This document shows, piece after piece, positions 7,408-16,895 of a stretch of DNA of 64,000 bases (positions are counted from its first letter, which is position 1; every line of letters starts with the position of its first letter). The DNA is taken from the NCBI GenBank assembly GCA_031553595.1, contig JAVBLI010000010.1, positions 1 to 64,000 of the forward strand, read 5' to 3'. The notes under the pieces are model-generated. The model did not search any database, was not told the DNA's origin, and saw only the letters and a list, made by a program, of their open reading frames with translations. The translations under genes were made by a program, and so were the position numbers. This stretch comes from RGIG3701 sp031553595. Lineage in GTDB: Bacteria; Planctomycetota; Planctomycetia; Pirellulales; Thermoguttaceae.

Positions 7408-10400
7408 ATGGCGACGCATACCGAAAACGGCGAAAATCATTCGGCCGACACGAACAATGTAAAGCAGGGCAAATCGTTTTACGAAAAATACAGCAAGCTG
7501 ATTATCTTTATTTTGATGCTGACGCTGCCCATCATGGGGCTGGGTGTGGCCTGGTCGCTGCAGAATATGCGCAACAGCATGCGGGAATGGCTGCCCGACG
7601 GTTCTCCGGAGGCCATGCGTCACCGCTGGTTCCAGAAAAATTTCCCCATGGAGCAGTTCATTCTGCTCAGCTGGCAGGACTGCACGCTGGACGACCCGCG
7701 TCTGGATATCATGAAAACACGTGTGACGCCCATTAAGGAGCTCGTGCCTAAAAAAGACGACAAAGGGAAAGAAGTCACCGACGAAAACGGCCAGCCTGTC
7801 ATGGTCGAGGAGGCCATTCGGGAGGACTTTAACCTCCGGTTTTATGAAAAGATCCAGACCGGGCCGGATGTTGTGAAGGAGATGCTGGATAATTATCCGT
7901 CGATGACGCCGGCCGAGGCGCTGGACCGTCTGAACGGCTCGATTCTCGGGCGCGACAAGGAAAATCCGGATGTCTATAACACCGGCATGCTGATTTTATT
8001 GAAGCCGAACAGTGAAGGCGAAAACATGCGTGGGGCGATCGGCGAGATTTACCGCCTCGCCCGGCTGCCTTTCGTTTTCGACACGCGCGAACTCACGGCC
8101 GCGCAAGTGGCGGAAGGGAAACGCCTCCAGGAAAAAATGAAAGGCGTGGCGGAGGAGCCGCTGAATTTCCTGGAGCGGGCCGCGCAGGGGATGGCCGTGC
8201 CGCCAAAGGGAATGTCGGCGGAGGAAATCGAGAAGATTCCGGAAGAATACCGGCTGATCATCCCGGGGCTGCAGCCGGAGATGGTGCATATGGGTGGGCC
8301 GCCGACGGATAATATCGCGATCGACGTGGAAGGCACCCGGACGCTGGTGCGTCTGGCGGGGCTCTCGGGAATCGTCGGCCTGACGATCGCGATCATTTTC
8401 CTGCACAGCTTCCGGCTGGTTTACATCGTGTTCTCCACCGCCATTTTCGCCACCGGATACTCGCTGTGCCTGGTGAGCTTCACAGGCATCTCGACGGACG
8501 CAATCATGCTGTCCATGCCCCCGCTGATTTACGTCTTGACCATGTCCAGCGCCATCCACGTGATCAATTATTATCACGACGCGGTGGCAGAGCTCGGCGA
8601 CACCCGCGGCGCCCCGGAATTAGCGATAAAACACGCGTTTTACCCATGTCTGGTCTGCGCCTCCACCACGGCGTTGGGCCTGTTGTCCCTGATGACCAGT
8701 AACATCATGCCGATCTGGAAATTCGGCCTGTACTCCGCCGTCGGCGTCATGCTGGCCGTGGTGCTTTATATGCTTTACCTCCCGGCCATGTTGCAACTGT
8801 TCCCGTCACGGGGGTTCCTTGCCAAGGTGAAGGGGCACAAACATTTTGAAAAACGTTCTGATATCATCGAGCGATTCTGGATTTTTTTCGGTGAAACGAT
8901 CGTAAGGCACCCTTATATTACGCTGGGAATTTGCATCGGGCTGATGACATTCGGCGCGATGGGCCTGCCGCAATTGCAGGCGTCCGTGAAACTCATGAAA
9001 TTCTTCACACCCGACACGACGATCGTCAAGGATTATTCCTGGCTGGAAGATAAACTCGGGCAACTGGTGCCCATGGAAGTGCTCGTGCGTTTCGACAATG
9101 AGCAGAATAATCAGAACATGCTGGAGCGGCTGCGGCTGGTGGAGCGCGTGGCGAAAACGTCGCGGAGCCACAAGGAAGTCGGCGGCATTATGTCCGTCGT
9201 GACCATGACGCCGGACCTGGCGAAAACGTCGACGGTGCGCGAATTGGCGCTGAACCGCCGACTGGGGGATAATTACGGCAGGCTGCGCGAATACGTGACT
9301 TTCGACATCGAGTCGGCCGAGGTAAAATACAAAAATAAGCATAACGGCGCCAGCCCGCCGCTGGCGGAGATGGAGCTGGAGAAGCCGCTGCTGGAGAAGC
9401 TCAAGGGCCTGGGGGTTACCACGCTGGCCGAACTGCGCGAGATGAAGAAAACGAATCGCGAGGACGAAAAGCTTACCGAGGAAGAAAACGAGCTGCTGAA
9501 ATACGCGGTGTTTAAATGGCAATTGGAGCGCTGCGACGAATTGTGGCGCGTGACCAGCCGGGTGGGTGCGCTGACGGATCTGGATTACGGCATTTTCGTC
9601 GACGTGCTGAAAAAAGTCATCGACCCGGTAGTGGAGTATCACATCAAGTCGACGCAGTTGCTGCGCATGACGGCGAAGATGGCCGAGGCGGGGAATATCT
9701 CGCCCGAAGACCTCGCGACCCTCGAAAAACTGATCCAGGAATGCCAGTTGGAATACCGCCAAAACGTGGCGTTTGCGCAGATTCGCGCTATCTGTCAGGA
9801 AAGCAAGGACGCGGAACCCATCACCTCGGCCGACATGAAACGCCTGGACGAAATCCTGGAGCATTTCCGTGTCGAACAGCGTTCGGATCTAACCGTGCCT
9901 GCGCTGACGAAACTGGGTGACGCGCTGGCTGCGGAGAAAAAAATTACGCGGGACGAGTACGGCCAGTGGAAAGCGGCCGTGGCCTTTATTCGCTGGGAAG
10001 AGGGAGACAGCCTCAAACGCGTCGCGGATTTGTGCAAAACCGGGCTGCGTAATCTTACCGCGGCCGATCGCCAATTGCTGGAGGATATCGTGAATCGGGA
10101 CGTCATCTCCCCGGAAACACGCAGCTTGCAGGAAGTCGAGGCGATTTACACCGGGGCCGTGCCACTGGTGTATCAGACACAGCATGAGCTGATGTACAGC
10201 CTGAAAGAAAGTATCGTGCTGGCGTTCGTGACGATCGCGATCGTCATGATGCTCGTGCTGCGAAACTTCATGGGCGGCCTGCTGGCGATGATCCCGAACA
10301 TGTTCCCGATCGTCGTGGTTTTCGGGTTCATGGGCTGGGCGGGCATTAAACTGGACATCGGCGCGATGATGACCGCCAGCGTCGCGCTGGGTATCGCCGT

Positions 10401-10797
10401 GGACGACACGATTCACTTCCTGACGTGGTATCGTCGCGGTCTGGATGCGGGCTTCGATAACCGCGAATCCATTTTGCTGGCGTACCGCCGCTGCGGAACC
10501 GCCATCACGGAAACCACATTCATTTCGGGATTCGGCCTGTCCGTGTTCGCCTTCAGCACCTTTACGCCCACGCTGACGTTCGGCATCATGATGCTGGTGC
10601 TGATCACCATGGCGATGTTCGGCGACCTGTTCTTCAACCCGGCCATCCTCACCGGTGTCGGCGGCAAGTACTTCGCCACGGCGAAAGGGCGATCGCTGCT
10701 GAAAGAGAAGCAGGATTCGATTAAATCGGAGAAGGCGGCGTTACGGGCCCAGCAGGATTCGCTGCGGGCGGAGTCGAATGCCGGGCAGAGTTTATGA
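7408..10797 (+). CDS. RND/MMPL-family transporter with large central insertion
   Basis: 1129 residues. TM1 lies at about 27-50, followed by a periplasmic domain, then a sterol-sensing-like membrane block (about 310-450), a TM near 495, a long helical region (about 560-900), and a second membrane block (about 920-1080) containing the MMPL/RND-type segment with IAVDDTIHFLTWYRRG. This is the RND superfamily layout (2 x 6 TM with two periplasmic domains). The second soluble region is unusually long and helical. Likely inner-membrane export of lipids or hydrophobic compounds driven by protons; substrate unknown. The gph-like gene follows after 33 bp, so they are probably co-transcribed. A TATAGT box at 7295-7300 could be its -10. 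The 246-bp gap before it holds nothing else. Confidence 0.85.
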   Translation: MATHTENGENHSADTNNVKQGKSFYEKYSKLIIFILMLTLPIMGLGVAWSLQNMRNSMREWLPDGSPEAMRHRWFQKNFPMEQFILLSWQDCTLDDPRLDIMKTRVTPIKELVPKKDDKGKEVTDENGQPVMVEEAIREDFNLRFYEKIQTGPDVVKEMLDNYPSMTPAEALDRLNGSILGRDKENPDVYNTGMLILLKPNSEGENMRGAIGEIYRLARLPFVFDTRELTAAQVAEGKRLQEKMKGVAEEPLNFLERAAQGMAVPPKGMSAEEIEKIPEEYRLIIPGLQPEMVHMGGPPTDNIAIDVEGTRTLVRLAGLSGIVGLTIAIIFLHSFRLVYIVFSTAIFATGYSLCLVSFTGISTDAIMLSMPPLIYVLTMSSAIHVINYYHDAVAELGDTRGAPELAIKHAFYPCLVCASTTALGLLSLMTSNIMPIWKFGLYSAVGVMLAVVLYMLYLPAMLQLFPSRGFLAKVKGHKHFEKRSDIIERFWIFFGETIVRHPYITLGICIGLMTFGAMGLPQLQASVKLMKFFTPDTTIVKDYSWLEDKLGQLVPMEVLVRFDNEQNNQNMLERLRLVERVAKTSRSHKEVGGIMSVVTMTPDLAKTSTVRELALNRRLGDNYGRLREYVTFDIESAEVKYKNKHNGASPPLAEMELEKPLLEKLKGLGVTTLAELREMKKTNREDEKLTEEENELLKYAVFKWQLERCDELWRVTSRVGALTDLDYGIFVDVLKKVIDPVVEYHIKSTQLLRMTAKMAEAGNISPEDLATLEKLIQECQLEYRQNVAFAQIRAICQESKDAEPITSADMKRLDEILEHFRVEQRSDLTVPALTKLGDALAAEKKITRDEYGQWKAAVAFIRWEEGDSLKRVADLCKTGLRNLTAADRQLLEDIVNRDVISPETRSLQEVEAIYTGAVPLVYQTQHELMYSLKESIVLAFVTIAIVMMLVLRNFMGGLLAMIPNMFPIVVVFGFMGWAGIKLDIGAMMTASVALGIAVDDTIHFLTWYRRGLDAGFDNRESILLAYRRCGTAITETTFISGFGLSVFAFSTFTPTLTFGIMMLVLITMAMFGDLFFNPAILTGVGGKYFATAKGRSLLKEKQDSIKSEKAALRAQQDSLRAESNAGQSL

Positions 10798-10830
10798 CCT
10801 GACGGAAACGTCCGGAAAGGAGAGGTTCGC

Positions 10831-11493
10831 ATGCCTTATCGGGGAGTCGTGTTCGACCTGGACGGCACGCTGTTGGACACGCTGGAAGACATCGCGCACG
10901 CGGCGAATGACGCGCTGGCCGAGCTGGGTTTTCCCGTGTATCCGGTCGACGATTATCGTTATTTCGTCGGAGACGGCATGCGGACGCTGATGGAGCGGAT
11001 TATTCCGCGGCGGTTTGCCCAGGATGAGCCCATGATCGGGCGGTTCCTGAATGCGTATATCGCGCATTATGAACGGCAGTGGGATCAGCGCTCGCGGCCA
11101 TACCCCGGGATGGTGGAACTGCTGGACGCGCTGACAGCGCGCGGGCTGCGGAAGGCGATTCTTTCGAATAAGCCGCATGCGTTTACGGTGAAGTGTGCCG
11201 AAAAATTGCTCGCGGGCTGGGCGTTCGACCCGATAATGGGGCAAAAAGATGAAATTCCGAAGAAGCCGGACCCGACCGGCGCGCGGATGATTCAGGCCGA
11301 GTGGGGGCTGCCGGGGGATGAAATTCTGTACCTCGGAGACACTGGCACGGACATGCGAACCGCGAAAGGCGCCGGCTTTTTCGCTGTCGGTGTGACGTGG
11401 GGCTTTCGCCCGGAAGAAGAATTGCGCGAGGCCGGCGCGGATTTTATCGCGCATCACCCGCTGGATGTGCTGGCGCTGCTGGCACCGGAATGA
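10831..11493 (+). CDS. gph: phosphoglycolate phosphatase-like HAD hydrolase
   Basis: 220 residues with the HAD signatures: DLDGT at residues 9-13 (nucleophile and acid aspartates), the SNK motif near 112, and GDTGTDMRTAKGAG near 170. Gph removes phosphate from 2-phosphoglycolate made during DNA repair or oxygenase side reactions. Other small phosphates are possible, as the family is promiscuous. GGAGAGG precedes the ATG. It lies 33 bp after the RND gene on the same strand and is convergent with the gene at 11523. Confidence 0.85.
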   Translation: MPYRGVVFDLDGTLLDTLEDIAHAANDALAELGFPVYPVDDYRYFVGDGMRTLMERIIPRRFAQDEPMIGRFLNAYIAHYERQWDQRSRPYPGMVELLDALTARGLRKAILSNKPHAFTVKCAEKLLAGWAFDPIMGQKDEIPKKPDPTGARMIQAEWGLPGDEILYLGDTGTDMRTAKGAGFFAVGVTWGFRPEEELREAGADFIAHHPLDVLALLAPE

Positions 11494-11522
11494 TGCATTT
11501 GCCGGGACACAAAAAATAGACG

Positions 11523-13115
11523 TTAATCTTTCTTCTTTTTCGTATCTTTTTTCGCTGGCGGGGTCTTGGCGTTTTTACCCTTTCCCTTTTTGTCCCCATC
11601 ATCCAGCGGTTCATCGTCCAGCGAGTCGTCGGCCGGGCCATCGCCCATATCGCCGGATTCCGAAAAATCCGCGTCTTCCCCCGCCATCATCACCTGCCGG
11701 CGCTCACGTTCCGCATCACTGATGTTATCGTCATCCACCGCGTACTTCTTTTTCAGCTCGGCTTCCCGGATTTCCTCTTCCGTCATGGGAGGGGCTTTCA
11801 CATTTTTCACTTCGTCGGTTTCGGAATCGTCCGTCTCGATCACCTCGGGCCCCGTGCCGCCTTCTTCGATCAGACCGTCGACCACGCCCCACTCGCGCTG
11901 CGAAATATAAAGCAGCAGCGGGGTATTTTTATTCAGCGAGCCGGGAATTTCGAGGAAAACGGTTTTCGGCAGACCGTCCGGCGCGCGGAAGGCCACCTGA
12001 TACTGGAGGCCGATCACGTCTTCATAATCGTTGGATTTTTTCGTCACCCGGAAATTTTTATCATCGAATTCCAGCGATTTCGCCGTGGGGCCCATCGCCG
12101 TTTTGCAGGTAATTTTTTTAACCAGCGCGTTCCAGGTTTTGATCTGCGCTTCGTCGCGGAGTTTCGAGGGATGGCGAACTTCGAACACAAATTTCAGGTA
12201 TTTCGGCCTGTCCTGCTCATACAAAACGCCGGAAATGCCCATGCCGTATTCGCCGTATTTTTTCGCCTTGGTGGCATCCGCATACTTCGCTTTTTTCGCC
12301 GCTTCCTCCTGCTCCTCTGCCGTCATGGCGGCAAACGCTGCCGCGGAGGGGATCGCCGAAGCCGCTACCTTTTCCGCGCTGGACGCGGTGGCGTTTTCCT
12401 GCGTGGCACCATCTTCAGGCGTTTTGTTTTCGGACTTCATAAAATCCGCCTCGGACACGTTTTCCGCGGGCTTCTCGGCCTGCGTGTCGCCGCCTTTACC
12501 CACCGTTTTTTGAGTGTCGCCCGAGGAGCTGAACATGTTTATCATGATGACGATGATGCCCAGCATGGCCAGACCGCCGACGACGCCCGCCATGATGTAA
12601 AACTGTTTCTGTTGCTTCTTTTTTTTGATGGCCGCTGGATCTGCGGAGGCATCATCCTGGAGCTTCGCACCGTGCGGACGCCGCGCGGCCTCGGCAGGGG
12701 CTGGATTAAACGCGAAAGGAAAATCGGCGTTTTGCGACACGGAAACGGGCGTCGCGGCCTGGGGATTTTTCCCCGCAGCCGTTCCGACCGGAATGCCCTG
12801 CGGAATTTGCTTCACGCCGGATTCCGTCATCTTCACGGAGATTTCCCCGGATGCGATGGGCTGAGAGGGCGTGTCGACGATCGCCCGGGCGACACGGATT
12901 CTTTTGGTTGCTTCTCCGGATTTCGGGGTTGTGTCTGCCGCCTGGACCGGGAAGAGCCCCTTCACCTGCTGGGCAAGATGCCAATTCGGGTCGTTTTCGC
13001 GGCGCACCGGGTCGGTCGGAGCCAGACGCTTTTCGTCCGCCAACTGCTTTAACTGCTGTCCGCTTAAAGGCCCGATTTCCTGATCAGCCACTTTATAAAA
13101 CCATTTGTCCGACAT
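11523..13115 (-). CDS. GYF-domain membrane protein, Lys-rich C-terminus
   Basis: 530 residues from the ATG at 13115, the first codon of the GYF_2 domain. Upstream in-frame codons overlap the divergent neighbour and do not look like protein. Residues 3-55 are a GYF_2 domain (WFYKVADQEIGPLSGQQLKQL). A Pro/Ala-rich linker follows, then one TM helix at about 171-195, an Ala/Glu-rich stretch, a folded region of about 150 residues and an acidic segment ending in a Lys-rich tail. GYF_2 domains next to TM helices are frequent in Planctomycetota and may bind proline-rich peptides. No specific function is known. Confidence 0.8.
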   Translation of the reverse strand: MSDKWFYKVADQEIGPLSGQQLKQLADEKRLAPTDPVRRENDPNWHLAQQVKGLFPVQAADTTPKSGEATKRIRVARAIVDTPSQPIASGEISVKMTESGVKQIPQGIPVGTAAGKNPQAATPVSVSQNADFPFAFNPAPAEAARRPHGAKLQDDASADPAAIKKKKQQKQFYIMAGVVGGLAMLGIIVIMINMFSSSGDTQKTVGKGGDTQAEKPAENVSEADFMKSENKTPEDGATQENATASSAEKVAASAIPSAAAFAAMTAEEQEEAAKKAKYADATKAKKYGEYGMGISGVLYEQDRPKYLKFVFEVRHPSKLRDEAQIKTWNALVKKITCKTAMGPTAKSLEFDDKNFRVTKKSNDYEDVIGLQYQVAFRAPDGLPKTVFLEIPGSLNKNTPLLLYISQREWGVVDGLIEEGGTGPEVIETDDSETDEVKNVKAPPMTEEEIREAELKKKYAVDDDNISDAERERRQVMMAGEDADFSESGDMGDGPADDSLDDEPLDDGDKKGKGKNAKTPPAKKDTKKKKD

Positions 13116-13276
13116 AAACCCCACCCTCGACTGACGGCACGACCAAAGACGCACTGCATTCTTTGATTGCGCATCAAAAGATTCCAAAACTAAATCTACA
13201 TTATCTATTTTAATCCGGCCTGCCGCGAATTTCCAGTCCCGAAAGAAAAAAATTCGTAAAAACAGGCAAAAAATGG

Positions 13277-13305
13277 TTGAATCACCGTGGAAAGTCGGGT
13301 AAAAT
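13277..13305 (+). promoter_or_regulatory. promoter candidate for the NRAMP-like gene
   Basis: TTGAAT (13277-13282), a 17-bp spacer and TAAAAT (13300-13305), 190 bp upstream of the ATG. The 379-bp divergent gap 13116-13494 shows no other recognisable element, and no metal riboswitch was recognised in the leader. Confidence 0.4.
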
Positions 13306-13494
13306 AGACCCATTCGAAGAAAAAACCGGATTCGTACGCCAAAGATGCCGTGAAAAAGATGAAAAATGCCGAAATGCGCAAATTCCGTCGGTGACTTTCG
13401 TCTGAAAAATAAAGCGGATGTATTTTTATCGGCGCAATGAATCCGCAGCGCTTTGTGCCCACCCCATTTTACCCACAAAAAACAGGAGAACACC

Positions 13495-15360
13495 ATGTCG
13501 GATGACAGTAAAGGCCTTCCCATGACCGCGAAATGGGATCCGGACAAGCTGGCGCAGGAGATCGCGCAGTTGGAGGAGCTGGAGAAGAAGCCGCTGGGGC
13601 AGAAGGTGGCGGGTTATGTGAAGCGTTCGGGGCCGGGGCTGCTGCAAAGCGCAATGACCCTGGGGGCGGGTAGCGCATCGGCCAGCGTCATTGCGGGGGC
13701 GTCTTTCGGGTATAAACTTTTGTGGGTGCAGCCGCTGGCGATGTTCCTGGGCGTGTGCATGCTTGCGGCGCTGAGTAACGTAGTGCTGACGCGGCAGGAG
13801 CGCCCTTATGCGGCGTTTCAGAAGCAGCTCGGATGGGCGTGGCCGCTGGTGGTGCTCTGGGCGCTGGGCACGCTGATGGCGTCCGTCATCTGGCACGTTC
13901 CGCAGTACGGGCTGGCCGCCAGTGCCATGCGCGACATGGCCGTCATGGGCGGAATGGCCACGGATGCGGAAATCCTGAAGGTTTCCAGTCCGAATCCCCT
14001 GGAAAACACGTACCTGATTAAAGCGTTCGCGGACCCGATTGCCCATCCGGAAAAGCACACGCCGGAAGCGCTGGCGGAAATTGAAGCAAAGAATAAAGAG
14101 ACGGCGCTGAAATTGGCGCAGGCCACGGCGGTGGGCATTATCGACGCAAATCGCCAGTCGCTTTCGGAATCCGACATCCGGCTTTCCACGCAGGGTGACA
14201 CGGCGCTGTCCGTGACGGGAAGCGGCCTGGTCGGCGCAAAGATCACGCTGGTAACGGAGGCGGAGCACTGGAAAGCAGCGGCGGAAAATGCCGGCCGGAA
14301 GCCCACCATGTACTTCACTGCTTCGGGCCGGCTGATCAGTTACTGCACCGGCGCGATCATTCTTTTGATAAATATCATCGTGGTCTGGAGTTACGGCAGC
14401 AGCCGTCGCGGGGTGGCGATGTATGAATGGTTCCTGCGGATGCTCATCGCGCTGGTGATCATCGCGTTTGGCGTGGTGGTCGTGTTCAATTTCGAAAACC
14501 TGAAATGGGGCGAAATGGCGCGCGGGTTCCTGGGGCTGGATGCCGGGGCAGTGCTTAAGGATCCGAAAAGTATCGTGCTGGTGCTGGGCATGCTCGGCGC
14601 AGCGGTGGGCATTAACATGACTTTCCTGTATCCGTATTCGCTGCTGGCCAAAGGCTGGGGCCCGCATCACCGGTCGGTCGCGAAATGGGACCTGGGCCTG
14701 ACTATGTTCATCCCTTTCTCGCTAGTGACGTCCCTGATCATGATCGCGATGACCGTCGGCGGCGTGTATGCCGGGGACATGCTCCGCGACACGCTGGTGC
14801 CCATGCAGGCGGCGAAAGTGCTGACGGACCTGGTGGGGCCCATCGGCCGCGTCATTTTCGACCTGGGCCTGATCGGCATGACCTGCGGCGCCATCTCGGC
14901 GCACATGGTCGTCTGCGGATTCACCCTGCCGGAAATGCTGGGCCTGAAATACACCCGCTGGACATTCCGCCTGTGTGCGCTGCTGCCCACGGTGGGCGTC
15001 ATGGGCGTGGTCAGCTCGCTGCCGCTGTGGTTCCCGGTGGCCGCCAGCGCCGTGTGCTTCACCATGCTGCCCATCGCGTACCTGCTGTTCATCATCATGA
15101 GCAATAAACGCAGTTACATCGGCGACGCTGTCGGAAAAGGCTGGCGGCGCGTGGTTACGAACTGCGTTCTGATCCTGGCGCTTCTGATGGCCATCACCGG
15201 CGCCGTCGTGATGGTGGATAAAAACGTGATCGCGAAAGTGGCGCCGGAACTGTCGCACACGATTTTTGAGAAAACCGGTGGTTACCTCGGAAAGCCGTTG
15301 CCACCGAAGAATAATGAGGAGGCCAAAACGCCGCCGGCCGAGACCACCGCGGTGAAGTAA
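13495..15360 (+). CDS. NRAMP-like multi-pass transporter lacking canonical metal ligands
   Basis: 621 residues. The ATG at 13495 follows CAGGAGAA and is preferred to an in-frame ATG 42 bp upstream. The protein has about 11-12 TM helices in NRAMP order: TM1 with GPGLLQSAMTLGAG near 46-59, a later segment near 371 with GINMTFLYPYS, and C-terminal helices. NRAMP proteins import Mn2+ or Fe2+ with a DPGN motif in TM1 and MPHNLYLHS in TM6. Here the matching positions read TLGAG and INMTFLYPYS, so the Asp, Asn and Met ligands are not evident. A soluble insertion of about 120 residues lies near 160-280. Substrate unknown. Confidence 0.75.
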   Translation: MSDDSKGLPMTAKWDPDKLAQEIAQLEELEKKPLGQKVAGYVKRSGPGLLQSAMTLGAGSASASVIAGASFGYKLLWVQPLAMFLGVCMLAALSNVVLTRQERPYAAFQKQLGWAWPLVVLWALGTLMASVIWHVPQYGLAASAMRDMAVMGGMATDAEILKVSSPNPLENTYLIKAFADPIAHPEKHTPEALAEIEAKNKETALKLAQATAVGIIDANRQSLSESDIRLSTQGDTALSVTGSGLVGAKITLVTEAEHWKAAAENAGRKPTMYFTASGRLISYCTGAIILLINIIVVWSYGSSRRGVAMYEWFLRMLIALVIIAFGVVVVFNFENLKWGEMARGFLGLDAGAVLKDPKSIVLVLGMLGAAVGINMTFLYPYSLLAKGWGPHHRSVAKWDLGLTMFIPFSLVTSLIMIAMTVGGVYAGDMLRDTLVPMQAAKVLTDLVGPIGRVIFDLGLIGMTCGAISAHMVVCGFTLPEMLGLKYTRWTFRLCALLPTVGVMGVVSSLPLWFPVAASAVCFTMLPIAYLLFIIMSNKRSYIGDAVGKGWRRVVTNCVLILALLMAITGAVVMVDKNVIAKVAPELSHTIFEKTGGYLGKPLPPKNNEEAKTPPAETTAVK

Positions 15361-15387
15361 TGCGAACGTCGCGAAAATGAAGATGTA

Positions 15388-15509
15388 AAAAACAGCAGTC
15401 GGAAGCGGAGCGTTAGCGCAGAGACCGGATAGAATGGGGGAAATTCCGGGCTATTCTATCCGGTCTCTGCGCGTCACTTCGTTCCGCTTAGCTCCCAGCT
15501 GCTGTTTTT
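15388..15509. repeat. CAGCAGCCGGGAGC palindromic element, copy A3
   Basis: Left end AACAGCAGTCGGAAGCGGAG, right end GCTCCCAGCTGCTGTTTTTT, with the internal pair AGAGACCGGATAGAAT and ATTCTATCCGGTCTCT. It lies between the convergent NRAMP-like and dehydrogenase genes. The T-run at the right end means it could terminate plus-strand transcripts. Confidence 0.82.
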
Positions 15510-15522
15510 TTCACGCAACTGT

Positions 15523-16791
15523 TTACAGCTCGATCACCGCCTTCATCACGCCGTCGCCGTACGTCATCAGCAACTCGAACGCGTCCGCGACGCGTGCCAG
15601 CGGAAACGTATGGGTCTGCATGAGTTGGGGGCGGAGGTCGCCGGAAGTGATCCAGTCGAGGATCGGGCGGAAGCAGAAATTCTGCCGGCGGACGTTCAGC
15701 AGCGTGATTTCGTTGCGCCGCAGCAGATGCGGATTCAGTGAAAACGTGTCTCGCCGGGGAATGCCCACCTGCACCAGCGTGCCGCCCGGGTTCAGTAGCT
15801 CCGCGGCCAGTTCCATGCAGGCCGGGTCACCGGAACACTCGAAAATCACGTCCGCGCCCAGCGTGCTCTGTTTTTTCAGGAAGGCGATCACCGCCTCCGT
15901 TTTCGCGCGCGGCACGAAATGGAAGAACGCCTCCGAAATCACGTCCTCCGTCTGCCGCGGCTCCTCGGCCACAAAATGCGTGCTCTCGGGATGCAGCGGA
16001 TTCAGCACCCGGCTGGCGCCGTACTGGCGGGCCGCGTTCAGGCGGTTTTCCAGCGGATCGATCACCGTGACATCCATCACGCCCAGCAGTTTCGCACACG
16101 CCAAGAGACCCAGCCCGATCGGCCCGGCCCCGAAAATCATGCACCGTTTCGCCAGATTCCTCTCCCGGAACGGCTTGAGCACCATCCGCATAGACGCCGC
16201 GGCGGGCTGCATGATCCACTTCCCGGTTTCATCCATGGGAAGAAAAGTCAGACCGGCGGTGATGAGTTTCGAGAGATATTCGTCCGGATCGAAAAAACCG
16301 GCCAGCGAAAGCGCGTGAAGCCCCACGGCCAGCGGCTCCGTCATCACCACCTCACTGGGCGCGATGCCCGGTACGACGGGAATGCAGTTGCGGGCCGGGA
16401 AAACACGGTATTCCGCCATGCACCCCGGCGCTTCCCCGGGATTCCCGAGAAACTGGAGATGCCGGCAGCGATTCGGGTGCCCCGCGCGGCACTGGTCGCA
16501 GTGCATGCAGGAAATCGCGGGATCCACCACCACCGTCATGCCCGGCAGCAGGTACCGCTCACCGCCTTTTCCCAGCGAAACGACTTCCCCGGCACACTCA
16601 TGCCCCAGCGTGGCGGGGTACGTGAGCCGATTCCCAGCGATTCCGCCTTTTACATAATAATGTACATCGGAACCGCAGATGCCCACCCGCCGAATCCGCA
16701 CCAGCACATCATCCTCGTGAATGAGTTCCGGAATCGGCTCCTCAAAAATCCGAATTTCACGCGGGTTTACAAATTTTGCAACTTTCATCAT
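15523..16791 (-). CDS. zinc-dependent polyol (L-iditol/sorbitol-type) dehydrogenase with insertion
   Basis: 422 residues from tandem ATG codons at 16791; GGAG lies 11 nt upstream. It belongs to the medium-chain dehydrogenases. GICGSD carries the catalytic zinc Cys, GHECAGE the next ligands, and CMHCDQCRAGHPNRC the four-Cys structural zinc loop. GAGPIGLGLL near 220 is the Rossmann NAD(P) motif. Relatives oxidise sorbitol, threonine or similar alcohols and are about 350 residues long. Residues about 164-215 form an insertion between the catalytic and nucleotide halves, and another stretch (about 265-300) is also longer. Substrate unknown. It is divergent from mnmA. Confidence 0.82.
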   Translation of the reverse strand: MMKVAKFVNPREIRIFEEPIPELIHEDDVLVRIRRVGICGSDVHYYVKGGIAGNRLTYPATLGHECAGEVVSLGKGGERYLLPGMTVVVDPAISCMHCDQCRAGHPNRCRHLQFLGNPGEAPGCMAEYRVFPARNCIPVVPGIAPSEVVMTEPLAVGLHALSLAGFFDPDEYLSKLITAGLTFLPMDETGKWIMQPAAASMRMVLKPFRERNLAKRCMIFGAGPIGLGLLACAKLLGVMDVTVIDPLENRLNAARQYGASRVLNPLHPESTHFVAEEPRQTEDVISEAFFHFVPRAKTEAVIAFLKKQSTLGADVIFECSGDPACMELAAELLNPGGTLVQVGIPRRDTFSLNPHLLRRNEITLLNVRRQNFCFRPILDWITSGDLRPQLMQTHTFPLARVADAFELLMTYGDGVMKAVIEL

Positions 16792-16818
16792 CTTTTCTAA
16801 ATTCTCCATATAATGTAT

Positions 16819-16847
16819 AATATACCTTAATATTTGCCCGTTTTCAA
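16819..16847 (-). promoter_or_regulatory. minus-strand promoter of the polyol dehydrogenase
   Basis: On the minus strand TTGAAA (16847-16842), a 17-bp spacer and TATATT (16824-16819). The plus strand here also carries TATAAT at 16809-16814 and 16816-16821, which may serve mnmA, so the divergent promoters probably overlap. Confidence 0.55.
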
Positions 16848-16895
16848 GAAAAATGGGGAGAATCGGTAAGAAATTCACTTGAAGAAAGGCGTTTT

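Noticed and set aside
13116..13494. Mn riboswitch or other leader RNA before the NRAMP-like gene
   Set aside because: No conserved helices or motif of known metal riboswitches could be recognised.
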